A DNA stretch of 64,000 nucleotides from Novipirellula sp052161655 (GCF_052161655.1 NZ_CP197418.1:2232001-2296000); one strand, 5' to 3'. Shown: positions 26,029-36,112, counted from the first letter of the stretch. The notes: a model not told the origin generated them from the sequence alone. Numbers and translations: made by a program.

Positions 26029-27444
26029 TTACTTACGTAGGTAGTGAAAGTTAAATCGCGGATTAGGCGACATCGTACGTGACTCGGAAATCAGCTTGCT
26101 CAACTCGGCAGCCTGTTCGGGATGCTGGGCGGCGATATTGTTCGTTTCACCTACATCGACGGACAAGTCATACAGTTCGATGGGCGAGTTCGGGTCGAGA
26201 TCGACATTGTAGCGAACTCCTTTCCACTTGCCTTTGCGAACCGCGACGCGGCCTTTTTTCTCAATGAATTCCCAATAAAGATAATCGTGTTTGCGTTGTT
26301 GTTCCGGTTTTCCAAGCAGCGTGGGCAAAATCGAAACGCCATCGGTGTCACCGGGCAGCGGTTTGCCGACCAGATCGGCCATCGTTGGCAAGAAATCCCA
26401 GAATGCCGAAATTTCATCCGAGACACTTCCGGCTGGGATTTTCTTGGGCCACACCGCGATCATCGGTACTCGCACGCCCCCCTCGTACAATTCACGTTTG
26501 AAACCTCGCAGTGGACCGTTGGAATTGAAGTAATCGGGATCGTGACCTCCTTCTTCGTGGGGCCCATTATCGGACGAGAAAACGATCATCGTTTCGTCCG
26601 CGATACCAAGCGCGTCCAGTTCGGCCGCGATCTCGCCGACATAGTCGTCCAACACATTTACCATCGCAGCAAACGCAGCATGCGATTCGGGTTGCCCAGC
26701 GTAGTAGTCATCGGGGTAGTTGGATTCGGGAAGGAATTTGCCTCGATACTTTTTCATGTACGATTCCGGCGCGACCATGTCGGCGTGCGGTTGGACAGCG
26801 GCGTAGTAACAGAAAAACGGTTGGTCTTTGTTGTCACGAATAAACTTCAATGCTTGATCATGGATCAAATCGGGTGCGTAATCGTGTTTGTGTGACGCGA
26901 TGTTGCCCCAGAGCAGTTCGCGTTCTTCGTCGCTCCATAAAAATGCTGGGTAATAACAGTGGGCGATTCGCTGACAATTGTATCCGTAGAAACGGTTGAA
27001 TCCCATCTTCAGTGGTTCGCTGTCAGAACCGGGTGCGCCCAATCCCCATTTACCAAAGATGCCAGTTTGGTATCCGGCACCTTGCAAATGTTTTGCCACG
27101 GTGTAGGTGTCCGCCGGCATCGGTTCTTGTCCTTCAGGCGATACTTCCGCATTGCCTCGCACCGCTCCGTGGCCAGTGTGAAAACCGGTCAGCAGCGCAC
27201 AACGCGATGGAGCACAAACGGTGCTGCCCGAATAGTGTTGGGTGAAACGCATTCCCCGCTGGGCCAGTGCATCGATGTTGGGAGTCTCGAATTTGGTCTG
27301 CCCATAACAGCTGAGGTCCCCGTAACCGAGGTCGTCGGCAAGGATGTAAATCACATTGGGGGTGCGTGGTTCGTCCGCAAAAACGGCGACTGCCAACAGG
27401 TTGGCAAGAGAGCATTGCAGCAAGCAAATGAGAAACGATTTCAT
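26029..27444 (-). CDS. Arylsulfatase-type sulfatase with CAPSR signature
   Basis: 471 residues with a signal peptide (cleavage near VFADE, residue 23). The metal site opens with NVIYILADDLGYGDLSCYG, and the active-site motif is C77-A-P-S-R81 followed by CALLTGFHTGHG, the full canonical signature for formylglycine formation. The distal site has VFSSDNGPHEEGGHD with the expected Asp-Asn pair. It belongs to the large S1_16/S1_20-like group common in planctomycetes; the exact sulfate ester position attacked cannot be read from sequence. It lies 65 bp upstream (minus strand sense: downstream) of another sulfatase gene and 82 bp before thuA, consistent with one transcription unit. Confidence 0.92.
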   Translation of the reverse strand: MKSFLICLLQCSLANLLAVAVFADEPRTPNVIYILADDLGYGDLSCYGQTKFETPNIDALAQRGMRFTQHYSGSTVCAPSRCALLTGFHTGHGAVRGNAEVSPEGQEPMPADTYTVAKHLQGAGYQTGIFGKWGLGAPGSDSEPLKMGFNRFYGYNCQRIAHCYYPAFLWSDEERELLWGNIASHKHDYAPDLIHDQALKFIRDNKDQPFFCYYAAVQPHADMVAPESYMKKYRGKFLPESNYPDDYYAGQPESHAAFAAMVNVLDDYVGEIAAELDALGIADETMIVFSSDNGPHEEGGHDPDYFNSNGPLRGFKRELYEGGVRVPMIAVWPKKIPAGSVSDEISAFWDFLPTMADLVGKPLPGDTDGVSILPTLLGKPEQQRKHDYLYWEFIEKKGRVAVRKGKWKGVRYNVDLDPNSPIELYDLSVDVGETNNIAAQHPEQAAELSKLISESRTMSPNPRFNFHYLRK

Positions 27445-27509
27445 GACATTCCAGACAGAAGGGATTCTTCGCGAGACGGCGATGGCCGCACGGACAGCAC
27501 GCTAATAGA

Positions 27510-29024
27510 TTACTTGAAATCTTTCATCCATTGTTGCGTTTTCATCAGTTCGCCGCTTTCAAGTCGTTGCCACCACTGAGGCTGATGCCGTTTTACCCCG
27601 GCACGCGCCGTTTCCGCCGCCAACCCTTTCTCGGGCTGGCGTTTGCCGAGGTCATCGAGTCCGTAATCGCGATGGGTCGCGACCCATTGTTGTTCGAACG
27701 ATCGCAACGCCCTCAGCTCGTCGGCATAATTTGGATCGGCGGCCAAATTGTTCAGCTCATCAGGATCCGATCGCAAGTCGTAAAGTTCTTCGGGCGGTTT
27801 GGAGTCATGAAAGAATGTCATCTCCGCCTCGCTCAGTTTGCCTTCCTTTTTCAGTCGCCGCATCACATGCAGCGCGGGGCGATTCAATTCCAAGTAGGCT
27901 TGGTCGGTCGCCCAGGGGACTTCGGGCATCAAGTTTTGGATGTATTTGAAACGAGGCGTCGTGATACTTCGCGAGCACTCGTCGATCTCGTCCCAGATAT
28001 CGCGAGCCGAACGGACAAAGTCGCGGTACTCGGGTTTCTCCACTCCCAAAAATGGCTTCGCCGTCATGTAGTCGGGGATCGTCGCTCCGGCGAGCATCAG
28101 CACCGTTGCCGAGATATCGGTTGTGCAAAGCATGTCGTCGACCACGGTGGCGGGTTCGATCAATCCAGGAGCCCAGACGATCATCGGTACGTGAATCCCG
28201 GTGTCGTGCAAATAACCTTTGCCTCGCAAGTTGCAGCGGCCGTTGTCCGCGATAAAAATGACGACGGTATTTTTATCTAGCGACTGATCCTTCAGCGATT
28301 GCATCAACATTCCCACCTCGTCGTCCATGTACTCGACGGTGTCGAGGTAGGCGGCCCAGTCGTAGCGAATCTCAGGCGTGTCGGCAAAGTACGGAGGCAA
28401 TTGAATTGCATCGAGTGAAACAGGGTGTTTCGATTCGGCGCGAACATCGTTCCACCAATCGCCTCGATGTGTGACCTTTAATTGAATCTGGCTGAAGAAA
28501 GGTTGGTGGGCCGCCGAGAAATCTTCGCGTTTGTCAAACAGCCCAAACTCGGTCACGCCATCGTACGGACCGATGGCTTCGTGTTTGAAGTTACAGTCCG
28601 TCTTGGTGCCTAGAGCCATCACTTTGTCATGGCCGAGCAAACAGGTGTAACCGGCTTCGCGGAGCCAATACGTGATCGGTTTATACGGGGTTGGCAGCGG
28701 GACATCACGGTTGCTGCGATGATGTTGGGCGTTGATGATGGTTTGATCGACACCCACCATCATCGCCGATCGGTTGGGAGAACAGATCGGGTTGGAGCAA
28801 TAGGCTTTGGTGAACAACGCCCCTTCCGCGGCCATCTTGTTCAGGTTCGGCGTCTTTACCCCTTTCATGCCGTAGCACTCGAGGTCGAGCCCCATGTCTT
28901 CGGCCATCAACCAGATGACGTTTGGACGCTTTGCGGGTGAGTCCGCTTGAGTCGCATGCGTAGCAACGCTGACCGCTACCGCAATCACCCCACACAAGAA
29001 TCGATAGAGACAACGATTTGGCAT
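27510..29024 (-). CDS. Sulfatase with CSPNR signature
   Basis: 504 residues from the ATG encoding MPNRC, with a signal peptide ending near ATQA. NVIWLMAEDMGLDLECYG forms the first metal site. The active-site signature is C81-S-P-N-R85, with Asn replacing the usual Ser at the fourth position. FIADNGRCNLRGKGYLHDTG gives the second site. The protein resembles the same heparan N-sulfatase-like (S1_8) group as the CSSSR enzyme, with which it shares the Y-D-L-R-S-D-P-D-E-L-N-N-L-A C-terminal segment. It follows the GH110-like gene by 47 bp. Substrate unknown; sulfated galactan or fucan from context. Confidence 0.9.
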   Translation of the reverse strand: MPNRCLYRFLCGVIAVAVSVATHATQADSPAKRPNVIWLMAEDMGLDLECYGMKGVKTPNLNKMAAEGALFTKAYCSNPICSPNRSAMMVGVDQTIINAQHHRSNRDVPLPTPYKPITYWLREAGYTCLLGHDKVMALGTKTDCNFKHEAIGPYDGVTEFGLFDKREDFSAAHQPFFSQIQLKVTHRGDWWNDVRAESKHPVSLDAIQLPPYFADTPEIRYDWAAYLDTVEYMDDEVGMLMQSLKDQSLDKNTVVIFIADNGRCNLRGKGYLHDTGIHVPMIVWAPGLIEPATVVDDMLCTTDISATVLMLAGATIPDYMTAKPFLGVEKPEYRDFVRSARDIWDEIDECSRSITTPRFKYIQNLMPEVPWATDQAYLELNRPALHVMRRLKKEGKLSEAEMTFFHDSKPPEELYDLRSDPDELNNLAADPNYADELRALRSFEQQWVATHRDYGLDDLGKRQPEKGLAAETARAGVKRHQPQWWQRLESGELMKTQQWMKDFK

Positions 29025-29071
29025 AATCAAGTTTTTACCCAAAGGCGTGGAAGGAAGTTGGTAGACGCGTC

Positions 29072-30901
29072 CTATTCGGACTCGGCAATAAAGCCAACAT
29101 TGTCCTCGACTTCGATGTCGGTCGAGTCGGCGGACTCTGCGATGATCAATTTGTGGTCAAACCCGGTGGCGGTGTTATCGGTGACAAGCACGTCATCGCA
29201 ATAATGCAGATCAATCGACGGGAACTCTGCATTAGCGGGGTAATCGCTGCTGAATTCCAACTCGTTGCCGGCAATCGTTAAACCGCTGACCGATCGCGTC
29301 TGAGCAACCAGGCCATTGAAGCTGCGGATGGTGTTGTTGAGAAAGCGGATGTTTCGGTGGAAATGCCCTTCACCCATTCGCTGCTCGTCCGTTAGCAGCG
29401 GAGAAGCGAGCAGCGGGTAGACCGCACCTCCCTCGAAGCCAATGTTGTCGAAAACATTGTTCGAGATCGTGACATCTTGGACCCCACCCGACTCGTACCA
29501 TTTCTTGTTGTCGCCTTCGATCAAGATGCCGTGCATCTGCGACGAAAAATAGTTGCTGTCGATTAATACTTTGCCCTTGGTCGTGATCAACGCGCCGCGT
29601 GCACGGTTCTGGCGAATGGTGTTGTGTTTCATCACCACATCGGGATACCAGGTTAAATTTTCCATCGAAAGCGGACCGGTCGGCAGATCGTCGGGGACAT
29701 CCGAAACCGTGATCACAAATCGTTCTTCATTCAGGATCGATACTTCTTCCACCGAGGTTTGGTGAAACGGCAGGATGGTTTCGCGAGACAGAATGGCGAC
29801 CTTGTCACCCGGACTGGCGAACGTCAGCCCCCATTGCTGTGGATGGCTAATCGCACAGATGAAGCGGTTTTTTCCCAAATACTCTTCGACTTTGACGTAG
29901 GCACCGTGAACGTTGATGCCGTCATCGAGCATGTGTTCAAACAGACAGTTCTCAAGTTTGACCGTGCCGCGACATCCGACAAAGTGAGTGGCGTCGGCGC
30001 GGGTGGCAACAAAACGATCCGGTGTCGAGGTGACGACCATCTTTTCAAGCGTGACGTTCTCGGTCCGTTCGGCGATCAATGCCATCCCGCCCGCGGCATA
30101 CACTGTCACATTTTCAACGCGAACGTCACTCGAATTTGCAATGTGGATTGCCGGACACAGACGGCTGGTCGGATTCACTCCGTAAGTGATCAATGCCGAT
30201 CCGACCGGAGGCAACGCCCGCCCTTCGGCATTGAAGCGAATCCGGTTCTTGCCGACGGCGGTCACTTTAACGGGTTTCGAGTAATTGACGCCATATTTTT
30301 TTGTGTCGTAGATTGGCGATTGGGTTTTAGGATCAAACACGATGTTCGATCCGAATGGATCGCTCCAACCATCGCGTTCAAATCTCACCTCGCCATGTTT
30401 GATCGTGTACGGATATCGATCGCGGTCAACCTCGACGGTAAACGTGTCGTCATCTTCGTTGGTTTCGACGACGATTAGCTCGCTGTGAAACGGACGGTCC
30501 CAGTCGATCGAGAAATTCTTCAGCGTCGCCCCAATGCCGCCATCAATGACAATCGGGCTGATCCGACCATGAAACAGAAACGTCGAACCGCCACCGTCGA
30601 TGGTGATGTTCTTAAAACCAAACAGCGGGAATGCCATTCGTTTCAGGCTGTTGTCGTGATTCGTGACGGCACGGAATTGTTCGACAGCGTTGTCAGGTGC
30701 GAAGCGGTACGTGCCTTTGGGAAAAACAAGCGTGATGTTGCTTTCGCCTTCGACCGACTGAATCAAACGAAGCAGCGGGTAGGTCGCATCTTCGCCGGGA
30801 ACGATCCCATGATCGGCGACGTTGATTTCTTCGGCTTGGGCGAGCGACGTCAACCCAATCGGAATCATCAAAACCAGTAAACCAAGCAAATTGAATTTCA
30901 T
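29072..30901 (-). CDS. Parallel beta-helix glycosidase, GH110 alpha-1,3-galactosidase-like
   Basis: 609 residues from the ATG encoding MKFNLL, with a signal peptide (cleavage near AQAEE). The mature protein is a right-handed parallel beta-helix. Segments match GH110: F-S-I-D-W-D-R-P-F near residue 140, then ADATHFVGCRG and LFEHMLDDGINVHGAY near 300-340, then paired Asn/Asp ladders (H-N-T-I-R-Q-N-R, N-N-V-F-D-N-I). GH110 enzymes are inverting exo-alpha-galactosidases; some come from marine galactan loci. It is encoded 100 bp downstream of galactokinase, so released galactose could be phosphorylated directly. The family call is by eye and a generic beta-helix protein is the alternative. Confidence 0.75.
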   Translation of the reverse strand: MKFNLLGLLVLMIPIGLTSLAQAEEINVADHGIVPGEDATYPLLRLIQSVEGESNITLVFPKGTYRFAPDNAVEQFRAVTNHDNSLKRMAFPLFGFKNITIDGGGSTFLFHGRISPIVIDGGIGATLKNFSIDWDRPFHSELIVVETNEDDDTFTVEVDRDRYPYTIKHGEVRFERDGWSDPFGSNIVFDPKTQSPIYDTKKYGVNYSKPVKVTAVGKNRIRFNAEGRALPPVGSALITYGVNPTSRLCPAIHIANSSDVRVENVTVYAAGGMALIAERTENVTLEKMVVTSTPDRFVATRADATHFVGCRGTVKLENCLFEHMLDDGINVHGAYVKVEEYLGKNRFICAISHPQQWGLTFASPGDKVAILSRETILPFHQTSVEEVSILNEERFVITVSDVPDDLPTGPLSMENLTWYPDVVMKHNTIRQNRARGALITTKGKVLIDSNYFSSQMHGILIEGDNKKWYESGGVQDVTISNNVFDNIGFEGGAVYPLLASPLLTDEQRMGEGHFHRNIRFLNNTIRSFNGLVAQTRSVSGLTIAGNELEFSSDYPANAEFPSIDLHYCDDVLVTDNTATGFDHKLIIAESADSTDIEVEDNVGFIAESE

Positions 30902-31001
30902 CGTGTTCGTCTCTGGCGTGGGGGCGTCAAGAATCATGGATGCGATTTTAGCTCATCGTGAGCTCCGATTGATGTGCCCATTTATAAATGCGGCACAAGA
31001 A

Positions 31002-32222
31002 TCAAGCGTGCGGCTGAATCAAGTGGGCTCCGAGAGCAGGACGACTTGAAAAACAGCTTGGCGTGACGCCGGTTGCCGATTGGTAACGTGACGTCAACGA
31101 CTGGATCACCTCAGGTAGGGCATGATCCCGAACCAGAGACACGGTGCATCCGCCAAACCCACCGCCGGTCATCCGCGACCCCAATACGCCTGACTCAGTT
31201 CCCAGTTCGCTGGCGATCTCGACAAGCTGATCCAGCTCGCGACAGCTGACTTCAAAGTCGTCTCGTAACGATTCGTGGCTGGCGTACATTAACTGACCGA
31301 CGGCATCCCAGTCGGAATCACGAAAGGCTTCGGCCGCTTGGATGGTGCGAGCGATCTCGGTGACAACGTGACGAGCGCGGCGCAGTTCGATGTCGCTTAG
31401 CGATGAGCTGGCATTTTGCACATCCTCGAGCGAGACATTTCGCCACGTATTTTGGTTGAGTTTACGAAGTGCTTGATCACATTCATTTCGGCGTGCTGCA
31501 TATTCGCCGCCACTGAGTTCGTGCTTGACGTTACTGTTGGTGATCAACACCGAGATGCCGTCGGCATCAAAAGGCACCGTGTCATATTGTTGCGAACGGC
31601 AATCGATCAGCATCAAATGGTCCGCTTGGCCAAACACGCTGCTGAATTGGTCCATGATGCCGCAGGGGACACCGGCGAAACGATGTTCCGCTTGCTGGCA
31701 CAACAACGCCTTTTGAAGCGGCTCTAGAGTGTGATCGGTCAGCGATTCAACAAGCGTTGCGGTCGCCACTTCCAACGCGGCGCTGCTCGAGAGCCCACCG
31801 CCATGCGGAACGTTGGAACCGATCACTGCATCAAACGGTGGCACCTGAATGCCTTGTTCTGCAAAACCCGCCACCACGCCTTCGAGGTAGCGACCCCAAT
31901 TGCCGAGGGTCGCCGCTTGCGAATTCCCCAAGGGAATTTGGGTGGTCTCTTGCAGGTTCGTACTGTACACGGTCGCGGTAGGACGCGATGCGTCTGCCGC
32001 CGGTGCCGCCGCAATCACGACGTAGCGTTCAATCGCCATCGGCAAAACGAAGCCATCGTTGTAATCGATGTGCTCACCAATCAAATTCACGCGACCGGGT
32101 GCCGCGGCGATCACGGTCGCGGGTCGCGAAAATTTTGCTTGGAACTCGCGGTCAACTCGGTCACGCAGTTCCGTCAGCAAGTTAGATGAGGTGGGGAGAG
32201 AGGCTGACGTTGAATGATTCAT
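31002..32222 (-). CDS. galK: Galactokinase
   Basis: 406 residues of the GHMP kinase family, cytosolic, converting galactose to galactose-1-phosphate with ATP. The galactokinase signature GRVNLIGEHIDYNDGF lies at residues 43-58 and the ATP-binding GHMP motif PHGGGLSSSAALE at about 135-147. A C-terminal GGGFGGCTVS supplies the third GHMP motif. An extension of about 30 residues precedes the domain. No galT or galE is visible in the window, so the rest of the Leloir pathway is elsewhere. Its place between GH110-like and GH2 genes supports galactose as a product of the locus. Confidence 0.95.
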   Translation of the reverse strand: MNHSTSASLPTSSNLLTELRDRVDREFQAKFSRPATVIAAAPGRVNLIGEHIDYNDGFVLPMAIERYVVIAAAPAADASRPTATVYSTNLQETTQIPLGNSQAATLGNWGRYLEGVVAGFAEQGIQVPPFDAVIGSNVPHGGGLSSSAALEVATATLVESLTDHTLEPLQKALLCQQAEHRFAGVPCGIMDQFSSVFGQADHLMLIDCRSQQYDTVPFDADGISVLITNSNVKHELSGGEYAARRNECDQALRKLNQNTWRNVSLEDVQNASSSLSDIELRRARHVVTEIARTIQAAEAFRDSDWDAVGQLMYASHESLRDDFEVSCRELDQLVEIASELGTESGVLGSRMTGGGFGGCTVSLVRDHALPEVIQSLTSRYQSATGVTPSCFSSRPALGAHLIQPHA

Positions 32223-32589
32223 GAGGGATTTCGACTCAACAGTGCGGGGATTCGAGGCGGGGGCACGCTAACGCATGCTATGAGCGGCGCTTGAGGACAA
32301 TGTCGGACTCGCAAATTGAGTTCTTTTATTCCGAGCTTGCCGAGGCCGCTTCTCGATGTTTTGAGTCGGTTTGTTGAGAGTTTTGGACACTGAAACTGCG
32401 ATAAAAATCAGATTGGGTGCCCATGCGAAATCATCGCCAAATCACGTAAAGGCTCTGAATCTCGCAGTTTTTCCAGTTAACGTTCAGTAGGCCCCCGTAT
32501 TCGAGGTTTTAGAGTCTGGCAGCGGCAGGAAAAAACGATCGAAATTAGCGGTGCGGCGTGAGCCGTACCGCTAACAAGTTGCAAACCCG
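32223..32589. other. Gene-free gap between galK and the GH2 gene
   Basis: This 367-bp gap is AT-richer than its surroundings and shows no convincing frame. It should hold the galK promoter or leader on the minus strand, and it contains a hairpin at 32546-32575, listed separately. Confidence 0.5.
32546..32575. repeat. Hairpin downstream of the GH2 gene
   Basis: A 13-bp stem with one G-T style mismatch (32546-32558 with 32563-32575) lies 14 bp past the GH2 stop codon. The left arm TTAGCGGTGCGGCG also starts the repeat region near 43145, so this is a dispersed motif that may serve as a terminator. No U-tract of note follows on the minus strand. Confidence 0.55.
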
Positions 32590-35148
32590 CTATTTGACTG
32601 ACAACGTGATGCCGTCTGCGACCAAACCCTCGGATTCAGCTTTGATCGTAACTTTGCCTGAAGCTTTACCGGACTGAACAATCAGCATGCACAGCCCGTT
32701 AAACGCATCGCGATAGTCCGCGATGAAGGGGGCGGTGGTCGCCGCATTTCCATTTCCCACCGCTGCGATCTTGCCAGCACCCTCGACCGAGAACTGCACG
32801 CGATTGGACGCCAATCGACAAAAATTGCCGTCGCGATCCTCGATCCGCACAGTGACATACGACAGGTCTCTGCCGTCCGCCGTGATCGTGCTGCGATCCG
32901 CGTGAAGTTTGACTTTCGCGGGCGGTCCCGCTGTCTTTATCTCTTTCTCGGCTGCCGCTTTACCATCGACATAGCCCACCACTCGGATCGAACCAGGCGA
33001 ATACGGGACGTCCCACGACAAACGGTACTTCGTCAGCATGTGGTCCTTCTCGTAGCGATTGAACTTGACCGGGATCTTGCTCAGATCCTTGCCCTTGGTT
33101 TTTCGACCTGCCGATTTTCCATTGACAAACAATTCCACTTCTTCGCAATTGGTATAGGCGAATATAGGAATGGTCTCGTGGCCACTGTCTTGCCAATTCC
33201 AATGTGGCAGCACGTGCACCATCGGCTCTTTCGTCCACTGGCTTTGGTACAGATAAAATCGGTCTTTGGGAAAACCGCTCAGGTCGACCGCACCAAAATA
33301 CGAACTTCGCGCGGGCCAGTCGGCGTTCCAGTAACCGTTGGTGCTATTGTCCTTGCCGCCATACGGTGTCGGTTCGCCCAAATAATCGAATCCGGTCCAC
33401 ATGTATTCACCGAGCACCTCGGGATGTTGCTGCAGTGCATCGAACTCGATGTCCGGTGGGTAAGCCCACGGTGGACCGATGATGTCATAGCTGGTGACTT
33501 GTTTGGAATCATGCGTTTGGTATTTCTCGATCGGCAGATGGTAAACACCGCGGCTGCTGGTACACGATGAAGTCTCCGAACCCACCACAGGACTGTTCGG
33601 CAGGAATTCATCGACCTGCGGACCATAGGCAAGGGGTTTGTAGTTCATGCCGGCGATATCGACTTGCGCCGCCATCCCCATTTTGTATGGAGCAGGAAAG
33701 TAGTTAAACCCGCATGTCGTCGGTCGGCTGGTGTCCAACGATTTGACGTAACCGTTGAGCAACTTAGCGATCCGGTTGCCTTCTTTGGCATTGCCTTGTT
33801 CCAAAATCTCGTTGCCGATGCTCCACATGAACACCGACGGATGATTCCGATCGCGGAGCACCATGTCCTTAATGTCACGCTCGGCCCACTCGTCAAAGAA
33901 CTTGTTGTATCCGTTGGGCACCTTGGCGATCTTCCAGACATCAAACGCTTCCACCTGAACTAAGATTCCCATTTCGTCACAATGGTCTAGCAGCGTACGG
34001 GAGGGCGGGTTGTGGCTGGTGCGAACCGAATTTACCCCCATCTGTTTCATGATCTGCAGCTTGCGTTCGATCGCACGTGGATTAGCGACCGCGCCGAGTG
34101 GGCCGTTGTCGTGGTGTAAACAAACGCCTTGAATACGTGTGTGTTTGCCATTCAGAAAAAAACCTTCGGCTTTCGTGAACTTCAACGTGCGGATGCCGAA
34201 ACGTGTTTTCACGCTGTCGACGACGTTGCCGTGATCAAAAACAGTGGTGCGAAGTGAGTACAGCACTGGCGAATCGAGCTGCCAAAGTTGCGGTTTGTCC
34301 ACCTGCAACTTGGCACTCGCCATCGTGTCGCCATCCGAATCGGAATTGGCGATGGTGGCGTCGGAGCTTGCTATGACTTGCCCGCTGGGGTTCAGGACTT
34401 CGTATTTAGCAGTGATCGCATGTTTTTCGCCCGTCGCCTTGATCTTAGTTTCAACGGCAACCGTGGCTTGATCTTTATCAATATCCGGCGTGGTAACAAA
34501 CGTCCCCATGTGAGCGACATGGACGGGGTTTTTGTAATCGATCCAAACGTCGCGATAGATTCCGGCCCCGGGATACCAACGCGATGAAAGGTCTTCGGGC
34601 GCCAATTTGACGGCGATCACATTGGCACCGTCGGATTTCAGATGGTTTGTGATGTCGTACTGGAATTCGATATACCCGAACGGCCGATTGCCAATGAAAT
34701 TTCCGTTCACCCACACGTGCGCGTTGTACATCGCACCTTCGAAGGTGACGAACACCGATTTGTCCTTGGCGGCGGCAGGGATATCGAATGTTTTGCGATA
34801 CCATCCCGTGCCGTGAAACGGCAATCCGCCCGCCCGTGCGTTGTACTTGATATCGAACGGGCCTTCGATCGCCCAGTCATGCGGCAGGTCCAACGATCGC
34901 CAAGACGAATCATCGAAGTCCGGCGATTCCGCTCCCTCGGCTTCCCCTTTGTGGAACGTCCATCCATCATTGAACGATTGATGCGTTGCGGAGGTTTCAC
35001 TGGCCGATATTTCTTTCGCAAGGCACATCGAGGAGCCCGCGGCGACGATCATCGTGATCGCGGTGAACAGTGTCCCTCCGAGAGATCGGGGCCCTCGCAG
35101 CGATGAGGTCTCTCGATGCGATTGGCATTTCCATGGGGGCTGGTTCAC
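32590..35148 (-). CDS. Glycoside hydrolase family 2, beta-galactosidase-like, exported
   Basis: 852 residues when started at the GTG at 35148, which has a strong AGGAG site six bases upstream; the longer frame (to 35298) has no such support. A signal-like segment follows near residues 28-45. Domains are the GH2 sugar-binding, immunoglobulin-like and TIM-barrel domains. Catalytic residues are E447 in WSIGNEILEQ (acid/base) and E525 in VVGSETSS (nucleophile). A C-terminal DUF4982 and Ig-like domain follow. The pattern is that of Bacteroides-type exo-beta-galactosidases. It lies 64 bp downstream of GH16, consistent with stepwise cleavage of a galactan. Confidence 0.9.
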   Translation of the reverse strand: MNQPPWKCQSHRETSSLRGPRSLGGTLFTAITMIVAAGSSMCLAKEISASETSATHQSFNDGWTFHKGEAEGAESPDFDDSSWRSLDLPHDWAIEGPFDIKYNARAGGLPFHGTGWYRKTFDIPAAAKDKSVFVTFEGAMYNAHVWVNGNFIGNRPFGYIEFQYDITNHLKSDGANVIAVKLAPEDLSSRWYPGAGIYRDVWIDYKNPVHVAHMGTFVTTPDIDKDQATVAVETKIKATGEKHAITAKYEVLNPSGQVIASSDATIANSDSDGDTMASAKLQVDKPQLWQLDSPVLYSLRTTVFDHGNVVDSVKTRFGIRTLKFTKAEGFFLNGKHTRIQGVCLHHDNGPLGAVANPRAIERKLQIMKQMGVNSVRTSHNPPSRTLLDHCDEMGILVQVEAFDVWKIAKVPNGYNKFFDEWAERDIKDMVLRDRNHPSVFMWSIGNEILEQGNAKEGNRIAKLLNGYVKSLDTSRPTTCGFNYFPAPYKMGMAAQVDIAGMNYKPLAYGPQVDEFLPNSPVVGSETSSCTSSRGVYHLPIEKYQTHDSKQVTSYDIIGPPWAYPPDIEFDALQQHPEVLGEYMWTGFDYLGEPTPYGGKDNSTNGYWNADWPARSSYFGAVDLSGFPKDRFYLYQSQWTKEPMVHVLPHWNWQDSGHETIPIFAYTNCEEVELFVNGKSAGRKTKGKDLSKIPVKFNRYEKDHMLTKYRLSWDVPYSPGSIRVVGYVDGKAAAEKEIKTAGPPAKVKLHADRSTITADGRDLSYVTVRIEDRDGNFCRLASNRVQFSVEGAGKIAAVGNGNAATTAPFIADYRDAFNGLCMLIVQSGKASGKVTIKAESEGLVADGITLSVK

Positions 35149-35153
35149 GGGAC

Positions 35154-35160
35154 TCTCCTC
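35154..35160 (-). promoter_or_regulatory. Ribosome-binding site deciding the GH2 start
   Basis: On the minus strand GAGGAG (35160-35155) lies six bases before a GTG codon at 35148. This is one of the few strong Shine-Dalgarno sites in the window and sets the GH2 start 50 codons inside the longest frame. Confidence 0.7.
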
Positions 35161-35212
35161 TAGGGGGCGGTTCGTTAAAGCGAATTCAGGATCTCGAGTT
35201 ATTCTTTGCGCA

Positions 35213-36112
35213 TCATTGCGATGTTTCTTCGTTCGCGGATCCTTTGACGAGTTTGTAGGAACGTACCCAGTCGTAGTAGGTCGTGTTCCGCGAATCATCT
35301 TGCAATTCCTCGAATGTCGGAGGAACTTCCCACGCGTAGGTCTCGCAAACCAAGTTCATAAACAGCGGGTGATCAAACGGCGTTGGATCTAATTCCGTGG
35401 ACGGCTCGATCGTGTATTTGTATTCGCCATCGGCGTAAAACTTCATCGTGTTTGCGTCGACCCACCAGCAACCGTAGGTGTGGAATTCATCGGCCACATT
35501 GGACTTCAGCGGAGCACCGCCACCTTTTTTAGCTTGCTTGATCTCGGCGCCCTCGCCATCCGGAGTGAAGGTAATGTGCGTGTTGGACTTCATGTGAGTC
35601 TTGAACGTCGCAAATCGCTGCGCATTGCCGATGCATTCTAAGATGTCCAGTTCCAGTCGCATTTTGCCGCCTGGCACTTCGAAATAGGGGCCTGTCAACC
35701 AAAACGTGGAAGAGGTCGAAATACTCGACGCCTTCATGCGACATTCGTAGTAGCCAAACAACGCGTCTTGCGACTTTGACTGAACCGCACCACAGGCGAT
35801 TGTGAATTTACCGTCTGGCGGATCCAGCACGGTGCTTTTAATCTGCAAGTAACCATTTTTAACGCTGACCGACGAAGGCACGAATTTGCCTGGCGGTCGG
35901 CCTTTCCAATACGGGTTATGATCGTGCCATTTGTCATGATTCAGTTCGCTGCCGTCAAACTCGTCACTGAACGCCTCGTTCTTGACCCACCGGTAGCCGT
36001 CCGGCGGCGTCGGTGGCGATTGAGCGTTGGCTGCTAAATAGCTGCCGACTGCGAGCCACAAAAAAGCGAAACCGCAACAAGTTCGTAATGCAAAAGAGTG
36101 GCATGATCTCAT
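35213..36112 (-). CDS. GH16 family endo-galactanase-like (agarase/porphyranase/carrageenase group)
   Basis: 299 residues with a signal peptide (cleavage near ANAQS, residue 31). A jelly-roll GH16 domain fills the rest. The catalytic motif E-L-D-I-L-E is present with E154 (nucleophile), D156 and E159 (acid/base). The N-terminal segment F-S-D-E-F-D-G, D-K-W-H-D-H-N-P-Y-W-K-G-R-P-P-G resembles marine beta-agarases and porphyranases more than laminarinases. It would cut internal beta-1,4 bonds of a red-algal-type galactan outside the cytoplasm. The start ATG is preceded by AAGG; the longer frame opens with TTG. Exact GH16 subfamily, and hence substrate, cannot be fixed by eye. Confidence 0.87.
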   Translation of the reverse strand: MRSCHSFALRTCCGFAFLWLAVGSYLAANAQSPPTPPDGYRWVKNEAFSDEFDGSELNHDKWHDHNPYWKGRPPGKFVPSSVSVKNGYLQIKSTVLDPPDGKFTIACGAVQSKSQDALFGYYECRMKASSISTSSTFWLTGPYFEVPGGKMRLELDILECIGNAQRFATFKTHMKSNTHITFTPDGEGAEIKQAKKGGGAPLKSNVADEFHTYGCWWVDANTMKFYADGEYKYTIEPSTELDPTPFDHPLFMNLVCETYAWEVPPTFEELQDDSRNTTYYDWVRSYKLVKGSANEETSQ

